A DNA stretch of 40,151 nucleotides from Actinomycetes bacterium (GTDB taxonomy: Bacteria; Actinomycetota; Acidimicrobiia; Acidimicrobiales; Microtrichaceae), in the NCBI GenBank assembly GCA_023434535.1, contig JAEYSR010000158.1, forward strand, positions 1-40,151, given 5' to 3'. The translations under genes and the position numbers were made by a program. Within the stretch, counting starts at the first letter, position 1, and each line of letters begins with the position of its first letter. This document shows positions 1-6,647 of the stretch, one piece after another. The notes under the pieces are model-generated. The model was not told the origin of the DNA, did not search any database, and was given only the letters and a program-made list of their open reading frames with translations.

Positions 1-308
1 CGGCCCCGGAGCTGGCCACCGCGGTCGTTGCCGCGCGGCGAGGAGAGCCGGACATCGCCGTCGGCAACGTGCTCGGCTCCTGCATCTTCAACGTCCTGCT
101 GATCCTCGGCGCGACCGTCCTGGCCGCCCCCGGCGGCCTCGACGTGTCGACCGACGTGGCGCACGTGGACCTGCCGCTCGCGCTCGCCGCTGCGGTCCTG
201 GCGGTGCCCGTGCTCCTCGTCGGCCGTCGGGTGTCGCGACCGGAGGGCGCGGCGATGGTGGGCCTCTACGTCCTCTACCTGGCCGCCATGGTCGTCACAC
301 GCACCTGA
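1..308 (+). CDS. Sodium/calcium exchanger family (CaCA) membrane protein, C-terminal part
   Basis: This is the 3' end of a cation/Ca2+ antiporter; the gene begins before the window and the reading frame enters at base 3. The first visible residues, PELATAVVAARRGEPDIAVG followed by NVLGSCIFN, are the second alpha-repeat signature of CaCA proteins. In that family, acidic and polar residues of the PE...GS-N motif line the ion path. Here the usual GSN is GSC, so one commonly conserved Asn is Cys. Two or three further hydrophobic segments follow, and the protein ends at the TGA at 306-308. It would act in the cytoplasmic membrane. The next gene converges on it across a tandem repeat. Family assignment is firm; ion specificity cannot be read. 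Confidence 0.85.
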   Translation, partial: APELATAVVAARRGEPDIAVGNVLGSCIFNVLLILGATVLAAPGGLDVSTDVAHVDLPLALAAAVLAVPVLLVGRRVSRPEGAAMVGLYVLYLAAMVVTRT

Positions 309-311
309 CGG

Positions 312-439
312 CGTCCACCCGGTCAGTCACACGGGCCAGCGTCCGCCCGGTCAGTCACACGAACCGGCGACCGCCCGGTCAGCCACACGAACCGGCGACC
401 GCCCGGTCAGCCACACGGACCGGCGTCCGCCCGGTCAGT
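312..439. repeat. 28-bp tandem repeat, about 4.5 copies, between convergent genes
   Basis: Units start at 312, 340, 368, 396 and 424 (the last is partial) with a 28-base period and few mismatches. Read on the minus strand, every unit begins with TGA, and the first of these is the stop codon of the gene at 435-1067. The three units nearest that gene can each fold as ACCGG-7 nt-CCGGT. The two units nearest the antiporter have lost pairing. There are no spacers, so this is not CRISPR. It probably arose by repeated duplication of the 3' end of the minus-strand gene and may act as a terminator array. Confidence 0.85.
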
Positions 440-1067
440 GGAAGGTGTCGAGGCAGCTCACCGGGACGCCGTCGCGCAGGAGGAACCAGAACCCGTACGC
501 CGGGTCGCCGAGCACGTGCGGCGGCGCCGTGTCCAGACGCTCCGCCGCCGCGGGCACCATCAGGAACAGCTCCGTCCGCCGCTGCGGTCCGTCGGAGCTG
601 TCGGCCACGCCGTTGCGGCACTCCCAGGCGCCACCGATGCCGGCCACGTGCAGCTTGAGCAGCCGTCGGGCGATCTGGGCGACGGCGAAGGCCTCGGCAC
701 CACCGTGCAGCGCGGGCTGGTCCAGGCCCGCCCGGGCCCGGAGGTCCGCCGCGGCCGCGACCGGACCCTCCTGGGCGCAGTCGGTCCAGAAGTCCGACCA
801 GCTGTCGGCGCCTCCCGCGAGCGGCGCGATGTGGACCGCACCCCGGCGGTCCAGGTCGAGGATCGGGCCCCGGTCCATGCGGGTGCGGTCGTAGATCGAC
901 AGGCAGTCGTACTCCCCCGGGTGTCCGGGATGCGTCTCCACGACGCCGAGCTCGTGGTGGCCCTCGAGCAACGACGCGGCGACCAGCCACGACAGGACCT
1001 CTCGGCCGCCGGCGTCGGCGACCGTCGGCCAACGACCCCGCTGCAGGAGGGCGTCCGCGATCGTCAC
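435..1067 (-). CDS. TY-Chap2-like putative peptide chaperone domain protein
   Basis: A 210-residue soluble protein with no signal peptide or membrane segment. Residues 44-57 (ETHPGHPGEYDCLS) and the preceding WLVAASLLEGHHELGVV resemble the core I recall for TY-Chap2 putative peptide chaperones, where a WW/LVA-ELV helix leads into ETHPGGGxYDCL. The rest (LRARAGLDQP, an alanine-rich helix, a C-terminal FWFLLRDG strand) is not familiar. The GTG start is supported by GGGAG six bases upstream. A possible promoter lies at 1161-1191. The stop codon forms the first base triplet of the adjacent 28-bp repeat. The family call is from memory of motifs and is moderate; function in the cell is unknown. Confidence 0.75.
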   Translation of the reverse strand: MTIADALLQRGRWPTVADAGGREVLSWLVAASLLEGHHELGVVETHPGHPGEYDCLSIYDRTRMDRGPILDLDRRGAVHIAPLAGGADSWSDFWTDCAQEGPVAAAADLRARAGLDQPALHGGAEAFAVAQIARRLLKLHVAGIGGAWECRNGVADSSDGPQRRTELFLMVPAAAERLDTAPPHVLGDPAYGFWFLLRDGVPVSCLDTFH

Positions 1068-1160
1068 GAGCGCTCCCGGTCCACCGTCTGATCAGCCCCG
1101 GCCTCGACGGCGAGGCGCGCGTGCCACGTTGCCACTCGGCCGTCCCTTCCTTGTCGTCGA

Positions 1161-1191
1161 AGGGTACGGGACCCGACCGGCAACGCGTCAA
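1161..1191 (-). promoter_or_regulatory. Possible sigma-70-type promoter for the TY-Chap2-like gene
   Basis: On the minus strand TTGACG (1186-1191) precedes TACCCT (1161-1166) with a 19-base spacer, slightly long. It lies in a locally AT-richer patch (caaatatct), and the predicted leader would be about 85 bases, ending in the GGGAG site of the GTG start at 1067. Confidence 0.35.
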
Positions 1192-1230
1192 ATATCTCTG
1201 AACGTCGCTCAGTGACAGACGTCGCCCTTG

Positions 1231-1251
1231 TCCGGCCGGCGCCGGCCCGGA
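1231..1251 (-). terminator. GC-rich hairpin downstream of the VOC gene
   Basis: TCCGG (1231-1235) pairs with CCGGA (1247-1251), and the stem extends inward through CCGG/CCGG with one bulged base. It starts two bases past the VOC stop codon. There is no T-tract, which is usual for high-GC actinobacteria, so termination activity is a guess. Confidence 0.35.
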
Positions 1252-1252
1252 G

Positions 1253-1675
1253 TCAGGTCGGAGGACCGTCGGTCTCGACGTTGATCATCCAGAGCGTGCC
1301 GAACACGTCGGTCAAGGTGCCGAAGCCGGGCGAGAAGAACGTCTCGCCGAACTCCATCTCCACGTGCCCGTCGGCGGCCAGGTCCTCGAACGCCCGTCGG
1401 GCGGTGTCCACGTCGGGCGCCTGGAAGCTGACGTAGGTGCTCTGCGGCGTGCGCCCGCCCCCGGGCTGGGTGTCGCTCGCCAACAGGACGCCGCCCGTCT
1501 CGAGCGCCAGGTCGGCGTGGATGACCCGGCCGGCGAAGCCCTCGGGGACGTCCTCCCCGCCCGGGACGTCCTCGGTCCCCATGATCATCAGGCGGCCGCC
1601 GAACACCTGCTGGTAGCGGGTCATGGCCTCGCGGCACGTGCCGTCGAAGTTGAGATAGGGCAGGAACGAGCTCAT
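1253..1675 (-). CDS. VOC family (PhnB/glyoxalase-like) protein
   Basis: A 140-residue vicinal-oxygen-chelate fold protein of the PhnB-like subgroup. It opens with LPYLNFDGTCREAMTRYQQ, the beta-alpha start typical of PhnB proteins. VSFQAPDVDTARRAFEDLA marks the second half, and it closes with SPGFGTLTDVFGTLWMIN, matching the conserved FG-x-x-x-D-x-FG-x-x-W-M-x-N ending. Members are small dimeric proteins, some of them metal enzymes acting on small electrophiles or antibiotics; most have no assigned substrate. The ATG is preceded by GAGGAG at seven bases, which settles the start. It is divergent from surE, with 117 bases between them. The fold is certain; the reaction is unknown. Confidence 0.88.
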   Translation of the reverse strand: MSSFLPYLNFDGTCREAMTRYQQVFGGRLMIMGTEDVPGGEDVPEGFAGRVIHADLALETGGVLLASDTQPGGGRTPQSTYVSFQAPDVDTARRAFEDLAADGHVEMEFGETFFSPGFGTLTDVFGTLWMINVETDGPPT

Positions 1676-1779
1676 GGCTGATCTCCTCGTGGAACGACGT
1701 CGTCACCTCGGACGTGGCCGGCCGGCCGATCTCATCGCGGGTCACATGTCCGCGCCAGCTCCCGTTCACCTGCGCCCGG

Positions 1780-1785
1780 TACGGT
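1780..1785 (+). promoter_or_regulatory. -10 hexamer TACGGT, leaderless start of surE
   Basis: TACGGT is followed by seven bases and then the surE ATG, so transcription would start at the start codon itself. No purine-rich ribosome site precedes the ATG. No convincing -35 is visible. Confidence 0.5.
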
Positions 1786-1792
1786 CGCCGCG

Positions 1793-2695
1793 ATGAAGAT
1801 CCTGGTGACGAACGACGACGGCATCGACAGCGAGGGCATCCACGAGCTCGCCCGGGCGCTCGCGACCACCGGTCACGAGATCCTCGTCGTGGCCCCGTCG
1901 ACCGACTGGAGCGGCGCCGGCGCGGCGATCGGCAACCTGCGGCCCGACGCCGCGCTCGCCGTGTCGCGCGCCGAGATCCCCGGCGCACCCGACGTCGAGG
2001 CGTGGGCGCTCGACGGCCCGCCCGCGCTCTGCCTGGTCGCCGGGCGGCTGGGTGCGTTCGGCGACCTGCCCGACCTGGTCGTCTCCGGGATCAACGCCGG
2101 GGCGAACACCGGGCGGGCGGTGCTGCACTCGGGGACCGTCGGCGCAGCCCTCGCCGGTCAGAACTTCGGGATCTCGGGCCTGGCCGTCAGCGTGGACGCC
2201 GGCGGACGGGCCGCGATCGACAGCGACGCATGGCGGTGGGACACCGCGGCGGCGGTGGCCGTGGAGACGCTCCCGCTCGTCGTGGACGCACCGATCGGCA
2301 GCGTCCTGAACCTGAACGTCCCCGCCCTGGACCGAGACGAGGTGCAGGGCATCCGCTGGACGCACCTGGCTCCGTTCGGCGCCGTCCGGGCGACGATCAC
2401 GGCGAACGACGGCGGGGCCCTGCAGTGGGAGCTCACGCCCACCGGCTACGACCCGCCCGAGGACACGGACCAGGGCGCGATCGAGCGCGGATGGGCCTCG
2501 CTGACGGCGCTCGTCGGCATCGCAGAATCGTGGCCGTCGCCGGCCGACGGCACGGTCGCCGGCGCCGCTCCCGGCGGCGTGGAGCTCGAGGCGCACGTCG
2601 TCCCCGGCGCCGCCCTCCACGAGGTGCACCGGGTCCCCGGCGGCTCGTTGGCCAGCACGCTGATCCGCCCGAACCTGGGCGACGCCTTCCTCTGA
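1793..2695 (+). CDS. surE: 5'/3'-nucleotidase SurE
   Basis: SurE is a divalent-metal nucleotidase that removes phosphate from nucleoside 5'- and 3'-monophosphates and belongs to the stationary-phase survival family. The 300-residue product starts MKILVTNDDG, with metal ligands D8 and D9. It continues with VAPSTDWSGAG (S40 is the third ligand position) and PDLVVSGINAGAN (N101 is the fourth), so the active site is complete. The protein is about 40 residues longer than the bacterial norm; the extra length is mostly in the C-terminal third after the LNLNVPAL strand. The start is fixed by the family motif at residue 7. There is no Shine-Dalgarno, only a -10-like hexamer seven bases upstream. It ends five bases from the convergent permease gene. 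Confidence 0.95.
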   Translation: MKILVTNDDGIDSEGIHELARALATTGHEILVVAPSTDWSGAGAAIGNLRPDAALAVSRAEIPGAPDVEAWALDGPPALCLVAGRLGAFGDLPDLVVSGINAGANTGRAVLHSGTVGAALAGQNFGISGLAVSVDAGGRAAIDSDAWRWDTAAAVAVETLPLVVDAPIGSVLNLNVPALDRDEVQGIRWTHLAPFGAVRATITANDGGALQWELTPTGYDPPEDTDQGAIERGWASLTALVGIAESWPSPADGTVAGAAPGGVELEAHVVPGAALHEVHRVPGGSLASTLIRPNLGDAFL

Positions 2696-2700
2696 CCGGC

Positions 2701-4362
2701 TCAGGCCGCGTGGAGATCGCGCCGGTCGAACAGGACCACGGCCAGCGCACAGAGAGCGACGCCGACGACGGAGGTGATCGCGGACGTCGACCAGTCGAAC
2801 GGCTGCGCCGGGTACAGGCCCAGGTAGTGGAACAACCCGAGCGATCGGGTCCACTTCAGCGAGTCCACGAGCGACGCGACCACGTCGATCACGAGCGACC
2901 ACCCGACCACCACGTACACGGAGGCGGCGGCGGCCCGGGGGGCGACGGCCAGCACGACCGCGCCGATGCCGAGGGCCACGAGGCACACCGGCACCACGTT
3001 CGCGCCGGCCGCCAGCAACGTCGGCAGGCCCACGTCGTCCACGCCCTGGGTCGCCGCCCCCACCCAGAGCGCAGCGCCGGTCAGCAGCGCTGCGGCGACC
3101 ACCGCGACACCGGCGATCAGGAGGCGGCCGACGAGCCAGGTCGACCGGCGGGTCGGCCCGGCGAGCACGACGAGGAGCCGACCGCGGAGCTCCTCGTGCG
3201 CGGCGGCACCCACCTGGCCGCCGGCGATCAGCGCCAGCACGGCGGCGACGAACAGCAGGACCAGACCGAAGTACTGCTCCACGAACGTCCCTCTGACGCC
3301 GAAGGACTCGATCACCCCCGCAGTCCCCTCCGGCAGGCCCTCCACGGTCAGGCGGGCGATGACCCCGAACGAGAGGCCGATGGCCACGGCCCCGACGAGC
3401 CATGCGACGAGGACCCCCGACTCGAGGCGGAGCGACAGCGCCCCGATCGAGCCCAGACCCCGGTCGCGGGCGCGGGCGCTGTCCCTCGCGCGCAGCACCC
3501 CGTCGCCCACGTCGCGGCGCCCGGCCATCCAGGCCGCGAGCCACGCCGCCGCGACGGCCACGACGACCGCCAGGAGCGCCGGCCGACCGTCGTTCGACGT
3601 CATCGGCGAGATCAGCTCGCTCCAGCCGAGCGGAGTGGTCCAGCGGACCCAGGAGGTGCCGGCGCCGGCGTCGCCGACCATGCGGAGGACGAACGCGACC
3701 GCGAACACCCCCATCGCCGCGCCCGTGGCCACACGTCGGGTGCTCCCCAGCTGCGACGTGACCGCAGCGACCCCGACGAACACCGCGGCGACCGCGCCGA
3801 TGGAGAGACCGTGGGCCACCGCGTCCCACGGCGTGAACCCCACCGCCGGATCCAGCCCGGCGACGGCGGTGCCGACCGCCACTCCGAGCGTCACGAGCGC
3901 GACCGACGCCGACAGCCCGACCAGGACCGCCGCGGTGGCGCGCGGTGGACGGGTCGAACCCGACAGCAGGAGCTGCCACCGGCCGACGTCCTCCTCGCCC
4001 CGGAGCGACCTGGTGGTGATCAGCACCGCCCACACCGCCGCGATCGACGTCAGGAACACGTAGCCCTTGTAGAAGGTGTAGCCACCGACGGTTCCGATCC
4101 CGGTGGCGGGCCCCATCAGCACCGACAGGCCGCCGCTCAGGGACGTGAGCTCTCCGAGCTGCCGACGGGATGCCTCGGTCGGGAACGTCGACACGTAGGT
4201 CAGCGCCGTCGCCGCGACCATCACGCCGAAGCCGACGGCGAGCACGGTCGCCCCGATGCAGGTGCTCCGGAACGCCCGCCAGGCGATCGCCACGTCGGGC
4301 CTCCGGACGGACACGTCCGGGGACGGCCTGCCCGTGCGGTGGTGCTCGGCGACGGCGATCAC
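2701..4362 (-). CDS. ABC-2 type exporter permease, duplicated (polyketide-antibiotic exporter-like)
   Basis: A 553-residue integral membrane protein with about twelve hydrophobic segments in two homologous halves. Examples are ATVLAVGFGVMVAATAL and AAVLVGLSASVALVTLGVAV in the first half, and VAWLVGAVAIGLSFGVIA, LVLLFVAAVLALIAGGQVGA and VCLVALGIGAVVLAVAP in the second. Both halves contain the RG-E/LRG...WQLLLSGSTRPP or RLLVVLAGPTRRSTW type of motif after a membrane segment. This matches large actinobacterial exporter permeases annotated as antibiotic exporters. The GTG start overlaps the stop of the ATPase gene by four bases (GTGA), so the two are translationally coupled and form one transporter. 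The substrate is not evident; an upstream lipase-like hydrolase in the same operon hints at a lipid or hydrophobic molecule. Confidence 0.88.
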   Translation of the reverse strand: MIAVAEHHRTGRPSPDVSVRRPDVAIAWRAFRSTCIGATVLAVGFGVMVAATALTYVSTFPTEASRRQLGELTSLSGGLSVLMGPATGIGTVGGYTFYKGYVFLTSIAAVWAVLITTRSLRGEEDVGRWQLLLSGSTRPPRATAAVLVGLSASVALVTLGVAVGTAVAGLDPAVGFTPWDAVAHGLSIGAVAAVFVGVAAVTSQLGSTRRVATGAAMGVFAVAFVLRMVGDAGAGTSWVRWTTPLGWSELISPMTSNDGRPALLAVVVAVAAAWLAAWMAGRRDVGDGVLRARDSARARDRGLGSIGALSLRLESGVLVAWLVGAVAIGLSFGVIARLTVEGLPEGTAGVIESFGVRGTFVEQYFGLVLLFVAAVLALIAGGQVGAAAHEELRGRLLVVLAGPTRRSTWLVGRLLIAGVAVVAAALLTGAALWVGAATQGVDDVGLPTLLAAGANVVPVCLVALGIGAVVLAVAPRAAAASVYVVVGWSLVIDVVASLVDSLKWTRSLGLFHYLGLYPAQPFDWSTSAITSVVGVALCALAVVLFDRRDLHAA

Positions 4363-5264
4363 CCGCCGTCGGCCCCGTAGCGGCGGATGAACAGCTCCTC
4401 GAGGGACGGTTCACGTGTGGTGAGGCGCTCCACGCCGGCGTCGGCCAGCACCCGGACCAGCGGGCCGATGTCGCCGGCCACGTCGCACTCCAGGTCGGTG
4501 CCTCCCCCGGCTCCGTCGGGCGACACCGCCACGTGGCTCAGACCGGGGACGGCGCCTAGGTCGGGCAGATCACCAGGGACGTGGGCGTGGACCCGCACCG
4601 CAGCCAGGCCGCGGAGGGAGTCGAGCCGGCCCACGTCGACGAGACGGCCGGCCCGGAGCATGCCGACCCTGTCGCAGGTCGCCTCCACCTCGCTGAGGAT
4701 GTGCGAGCTCAGCAGGATCGTCTGGCCACGCTCGCGCGCCTCCGCCACGCAGCTGCGGAACACCTGCTCCATCAGAGGGTCCAGGCCGGTCGTCGGCTCG
4801 TCGAGGAGGAGCACGTCGGCCCGGGTCGCGAACCCGGCGACCAGCACGACCTTCTGCCGGTTGCCGTGGCTGTAGGCCCGGTTCTTCTTGCCGACGTCCA
4901 GCTCGAACCGGTCCACCAGCAGGTCCCTGTAGTCCTCGTCGACCGATCCGTGGAGGTTGCCGAGCAGCCTCAGCGTCTCCTCGCCGGTGAGGCCGGGCCA
5001 GAGCTCGGCGACGCTGGGGACGAACGCCAGCCGTCGGTGGAGGGTCGCGGCGTCGGCGACCACGTCGAGGCCGAGGACCCTGGCCGAGCCGGCCGACGGT
5101 CGGATCAGGCCGAGCAGCAGCTCGATGGTGGTCGACTTCCCGGCCCCGTTCGGCCCGAGGTAGCCGAACACCTCACCCGGGGCGATCGACAGGTCCAGCG
5201 AGTCGAGGGCGACGGTGGTCCCGTACCGCTTGGTCAGACCTTCGGTGACGATGGCATCGGCCAC
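4359..5264 (-). CDS. ABC transporter ATP-binding protein (DrrA-like exporter ATPase)
   Basis: A 301-residue ATPase that would power the adjacent ABC-2 permease. It shows Walker A GPNGAGKST (37-45), a Q-loop replaced by the LAFVPSVAEL stretch, Walker B VLLLDEPTTGLDP and the H-loop LLSSHILSEVE. The signature reads YSHGNRQKV instead of LSGGQ; a YSKGNRQK variant is normal in this exporter subfamily, so it is not a sign of decay. About 90 residues after the ATPase core end with EPSLEELFIRRYG, the usual C-terminal regulatory tail of DrrA/CcmA-type subunits. The GTG start has GGAAGG five bases upstream, inside the end of the hydrolase gene spacer. The hydrolase stop is nine bases away, so hydrolase, ATPase and permease form one operon. 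Confidence 0.93.
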   Translation of the reverse strand: MADAIVTEGLTKRYGTTVALDSLDLSIAPGEVFGYLGPNGAGKSTTIELLLGLIRPSAGSARVLGLDVVADAATLHRRLAFVPSVAELWPGLTGEETLRLLGNLHGSVDEDYRDLLVDRFELDVGKKNRAYSHGNRQKVVLVAGFATRADVLLLDEPTTGLDPLMEQVFRSCVAEARERGQTILLSSHILSEVEATCDRVGMLRAGRLVDVGRLDSLRGLAAVRVHAHVPGDLPDLGAVPGLSHVAVSPDGAGGGTDLECDVAGDIGPLVRVLADAGVERLTTREPSLEELFIRRYGADGG

Positions 5265-5273
5265 GCCACCTTC

Positions 5274-6578
5274 CTACTCCGACGCGTCGGCCGGTGCGCT
5301 GTCATCGGCGGCGTCGCGTGCGAGCCCGGCGCCGAGGCGCTCCTCGACGGCGTCCACGACCTCGCCCGGTTCGGCCACGGCGCCGGGACCGGTCAGGTAC
5401 GCGTCGTACACGGCCTGCAGGAAGCGGGCGGCCGCCTCCACCGCGGCGTTGGCCCGCACCGAGGTGAAGGTCTCGAACGCGTGCTGGGCCCCCTTGAGCT
5501 CCACGTAGTACACGGGGTGCTCCGACACGGCCCGGAGGCTCTCCACGAAGGTCCTGGCGTCCTCGACCGGGGCCAGCACGTCCTTGTCGCCGTGGATCAC
5601 GAAGAACGGCGGTGCCCCGGCGTGCACCTGGTCGATCGGCGACGCGTCGGACCACAGCTCCGGCTGCTCGTCCCGGTCGCACTTCATCACCAGGGGCGCG
5701 AGCAGGAGCGTATCCGTGCCCGGCATGATGACGCCGTTGCGGTCCGTCATGTCGTAGACGCCGTAGAACGGGACCGCGGCGACCACCGACGTGTCGGCCC
5801 TCTCGAACCCGGGCTGGTAGCGCTCCTGGTTGGCGGTCAGGGCCGTCAGCGCCGTCAGGTGGCCGCCGGCGGAGCCGCCCGAGATCGCCACGAACCCCGG
5901 GTCGATCCCCAGCTCGTCCGCGTGCTCGCGGATCCAGGCGATGGCCCGCTTCACGTCGACGAGGTGCTCGGGGAAGGTCGCCATCGGGCTCAGCCGGTAG
6001 TCGATGTTGCAGCAGACCCAGCCCCGGCTGGCCATCTGCTTCATGAGCAGCTGACCCTGACGGTCCTTGAACCCGAGGATCCAGGCGCCGCCGTGCACCT
6101 GGACCAGGACCGGACGCGGCTCGCCGGGGACGTCGTCGACGTCGGGGCGGACGATGTCCATCCGCAGGGCCCGTCCGCCGGCGCGGGCGAACTGCACCCG
6201 ACGCTCCCACCGGATCGGGAGCGGGTCCGACGGGTCGACCTCGGCCAGGTCCCGCAGGGCGTCGCGGATCTCCTGGCGCGCCGCGTAGCTCTGGCGGATG
6301 GTCAGTGCCATGCCGCCCCAGGTGCCGAGCGTGATGACCATCCCGACCTTGCCGGGAGTGGTGCGCAGCGCACCCTTGCGGATGAACAGGCCGGAGACGA
6401 TCACCTGCAGGACCAGCACCACGGGCGCCAGCTCGATCGTGATCCAGCTGGCGAAGAAGGTCCACGCGAGGAGGAGCTTGTTGCGACGGTTCGGGCGGAG
6501 CGCGTTGAGCGTGTAGACGGCGTTGTTCACCGACACGCCCAGGTAGGCCCAACCGGTCGTCGTGGGGGAATCGGCCAT
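5274..6578 (-). CDS. Membrane-anchored alpha/beta hydrolase (HSL/BD-FAE-like esterase)
   Basis: A 434-residue protein with two predicted membrane segments near residues 36-65 and 78-94. They are followed by an alpha/beta-hydrolase domain of the hormone-sensitive-lipase/feruloyl-esterase-like group. The oxyanion motif HGGAW is at 162-166 and the nucleophile elbow GGSAGG at 234-239 (S236). The acid lies in VIHGDKDVLAP and the catalytic His in KGAQHAF. It likely hydrolyses a carboxyl ester; the substrate is unknown. The start at 6578 (MADSP) is chosen over an ATG nine bases further out because a CAGAAT hexamer lies seven bases before it. No Shine-Dalgarno is present for either. It is first gene of the operon with the ABC exporter and divergent from gabD2. 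Confidence 0.88.
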   Translation of the reverse strand: MADSPTTTGWAYLGVSVNNAVYTLNALRPNRRNKLLLAWTFFASWITIELAPVVLVLQVIVSGLFIRKGALRTTPGKVGMVITLGTWGGMALTIRQSYAARQEIRDALRDLAEVDPSDPLPIRWERRVQFARAGGRALRMDIVRPDVDDVPGEPRPVLVQVHGGAWILGFKDRQGQLLMKQMASRGWVCCNIDYRLSPMATFPEHLVDVKRAIAWIREHADELGIDPGFVAISGGSAGGHLTALTALTANQERYQPGFERADTSVVAAVPFYGVYDMTDRNGVIMPGTDTLLLAPLVMKCDRDEQPELWSDASPIDQVHAGAPPFFVIHGDKDVLAPVEDARTFVESLRAVSEHPVYYVELKGAQHAFETFTSVRANAAVEAAARFLQAVYDAYLTGPGAVAEPGEVVDAVEERLGAGLARDAADDSAPADASE

Positions 6579-6585
6579 GGCCCAC

Positions 6586-6591
6586 ATTCTG
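6586..6591 (-). promoter_or_regulatory. -10-like CAGAAT before the hydrolase start
   Basis: On the minus strand GGCAGAAT ends seven bases before the ATG at 6578. It matches the GGCAGACT seen before three other starts in this window. The first position differs from the TANNNT consensus, so the call is tentative. Confidence 0.35.
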
Positions 6592-6634
6592 CCGCGGACC
6601 GAGGGCGACCCCGTCCGCCGCGGCCGACCCGGCG

Positions 6635-6640
6635 TAGCGT
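6635..6640 (+). promoter_or_regulatory. -10 hexamer TAGCGT, leaderless start of gabD2
   Basis: GGCGTAGCGT is followed by seven bases and the gabD2 ATG. The same GGCGTAGCGT occurs at the methyltransferase start at 17272 on the other strand. Confidence 0.5.
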
Positions 6641-6647
6641 GGCCGCC

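Noticed and set aside
312..439. CRISPR-like array
   Set aside because: Units are contiguous with no unique spacers, and no cas gene is present.
1716..1727. GGCCGGCCGGCC palindrome upstream of the VOC gene
   Set aside because: Such GC palindromes are expected by chance at this composition, and nothing ties it to a promoter.
1714..4414. Long open frames on the strand opposite or in other frames of surE and the ABC permease
   Set aside because: They are rich in Arg, Gly, Pro and Ala with no domain, and arise because stop codons are rare in such GC-rich DNA. The overlapped genes have clear family motifs.
4359..5264. ABC ATPase as a degenerate pseudogene because of its altered signature motif
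   Set aside because: YSHGNRQKV is the known variant for this exporter subfamily; Walker A, Walker B and the H-loop are intact.
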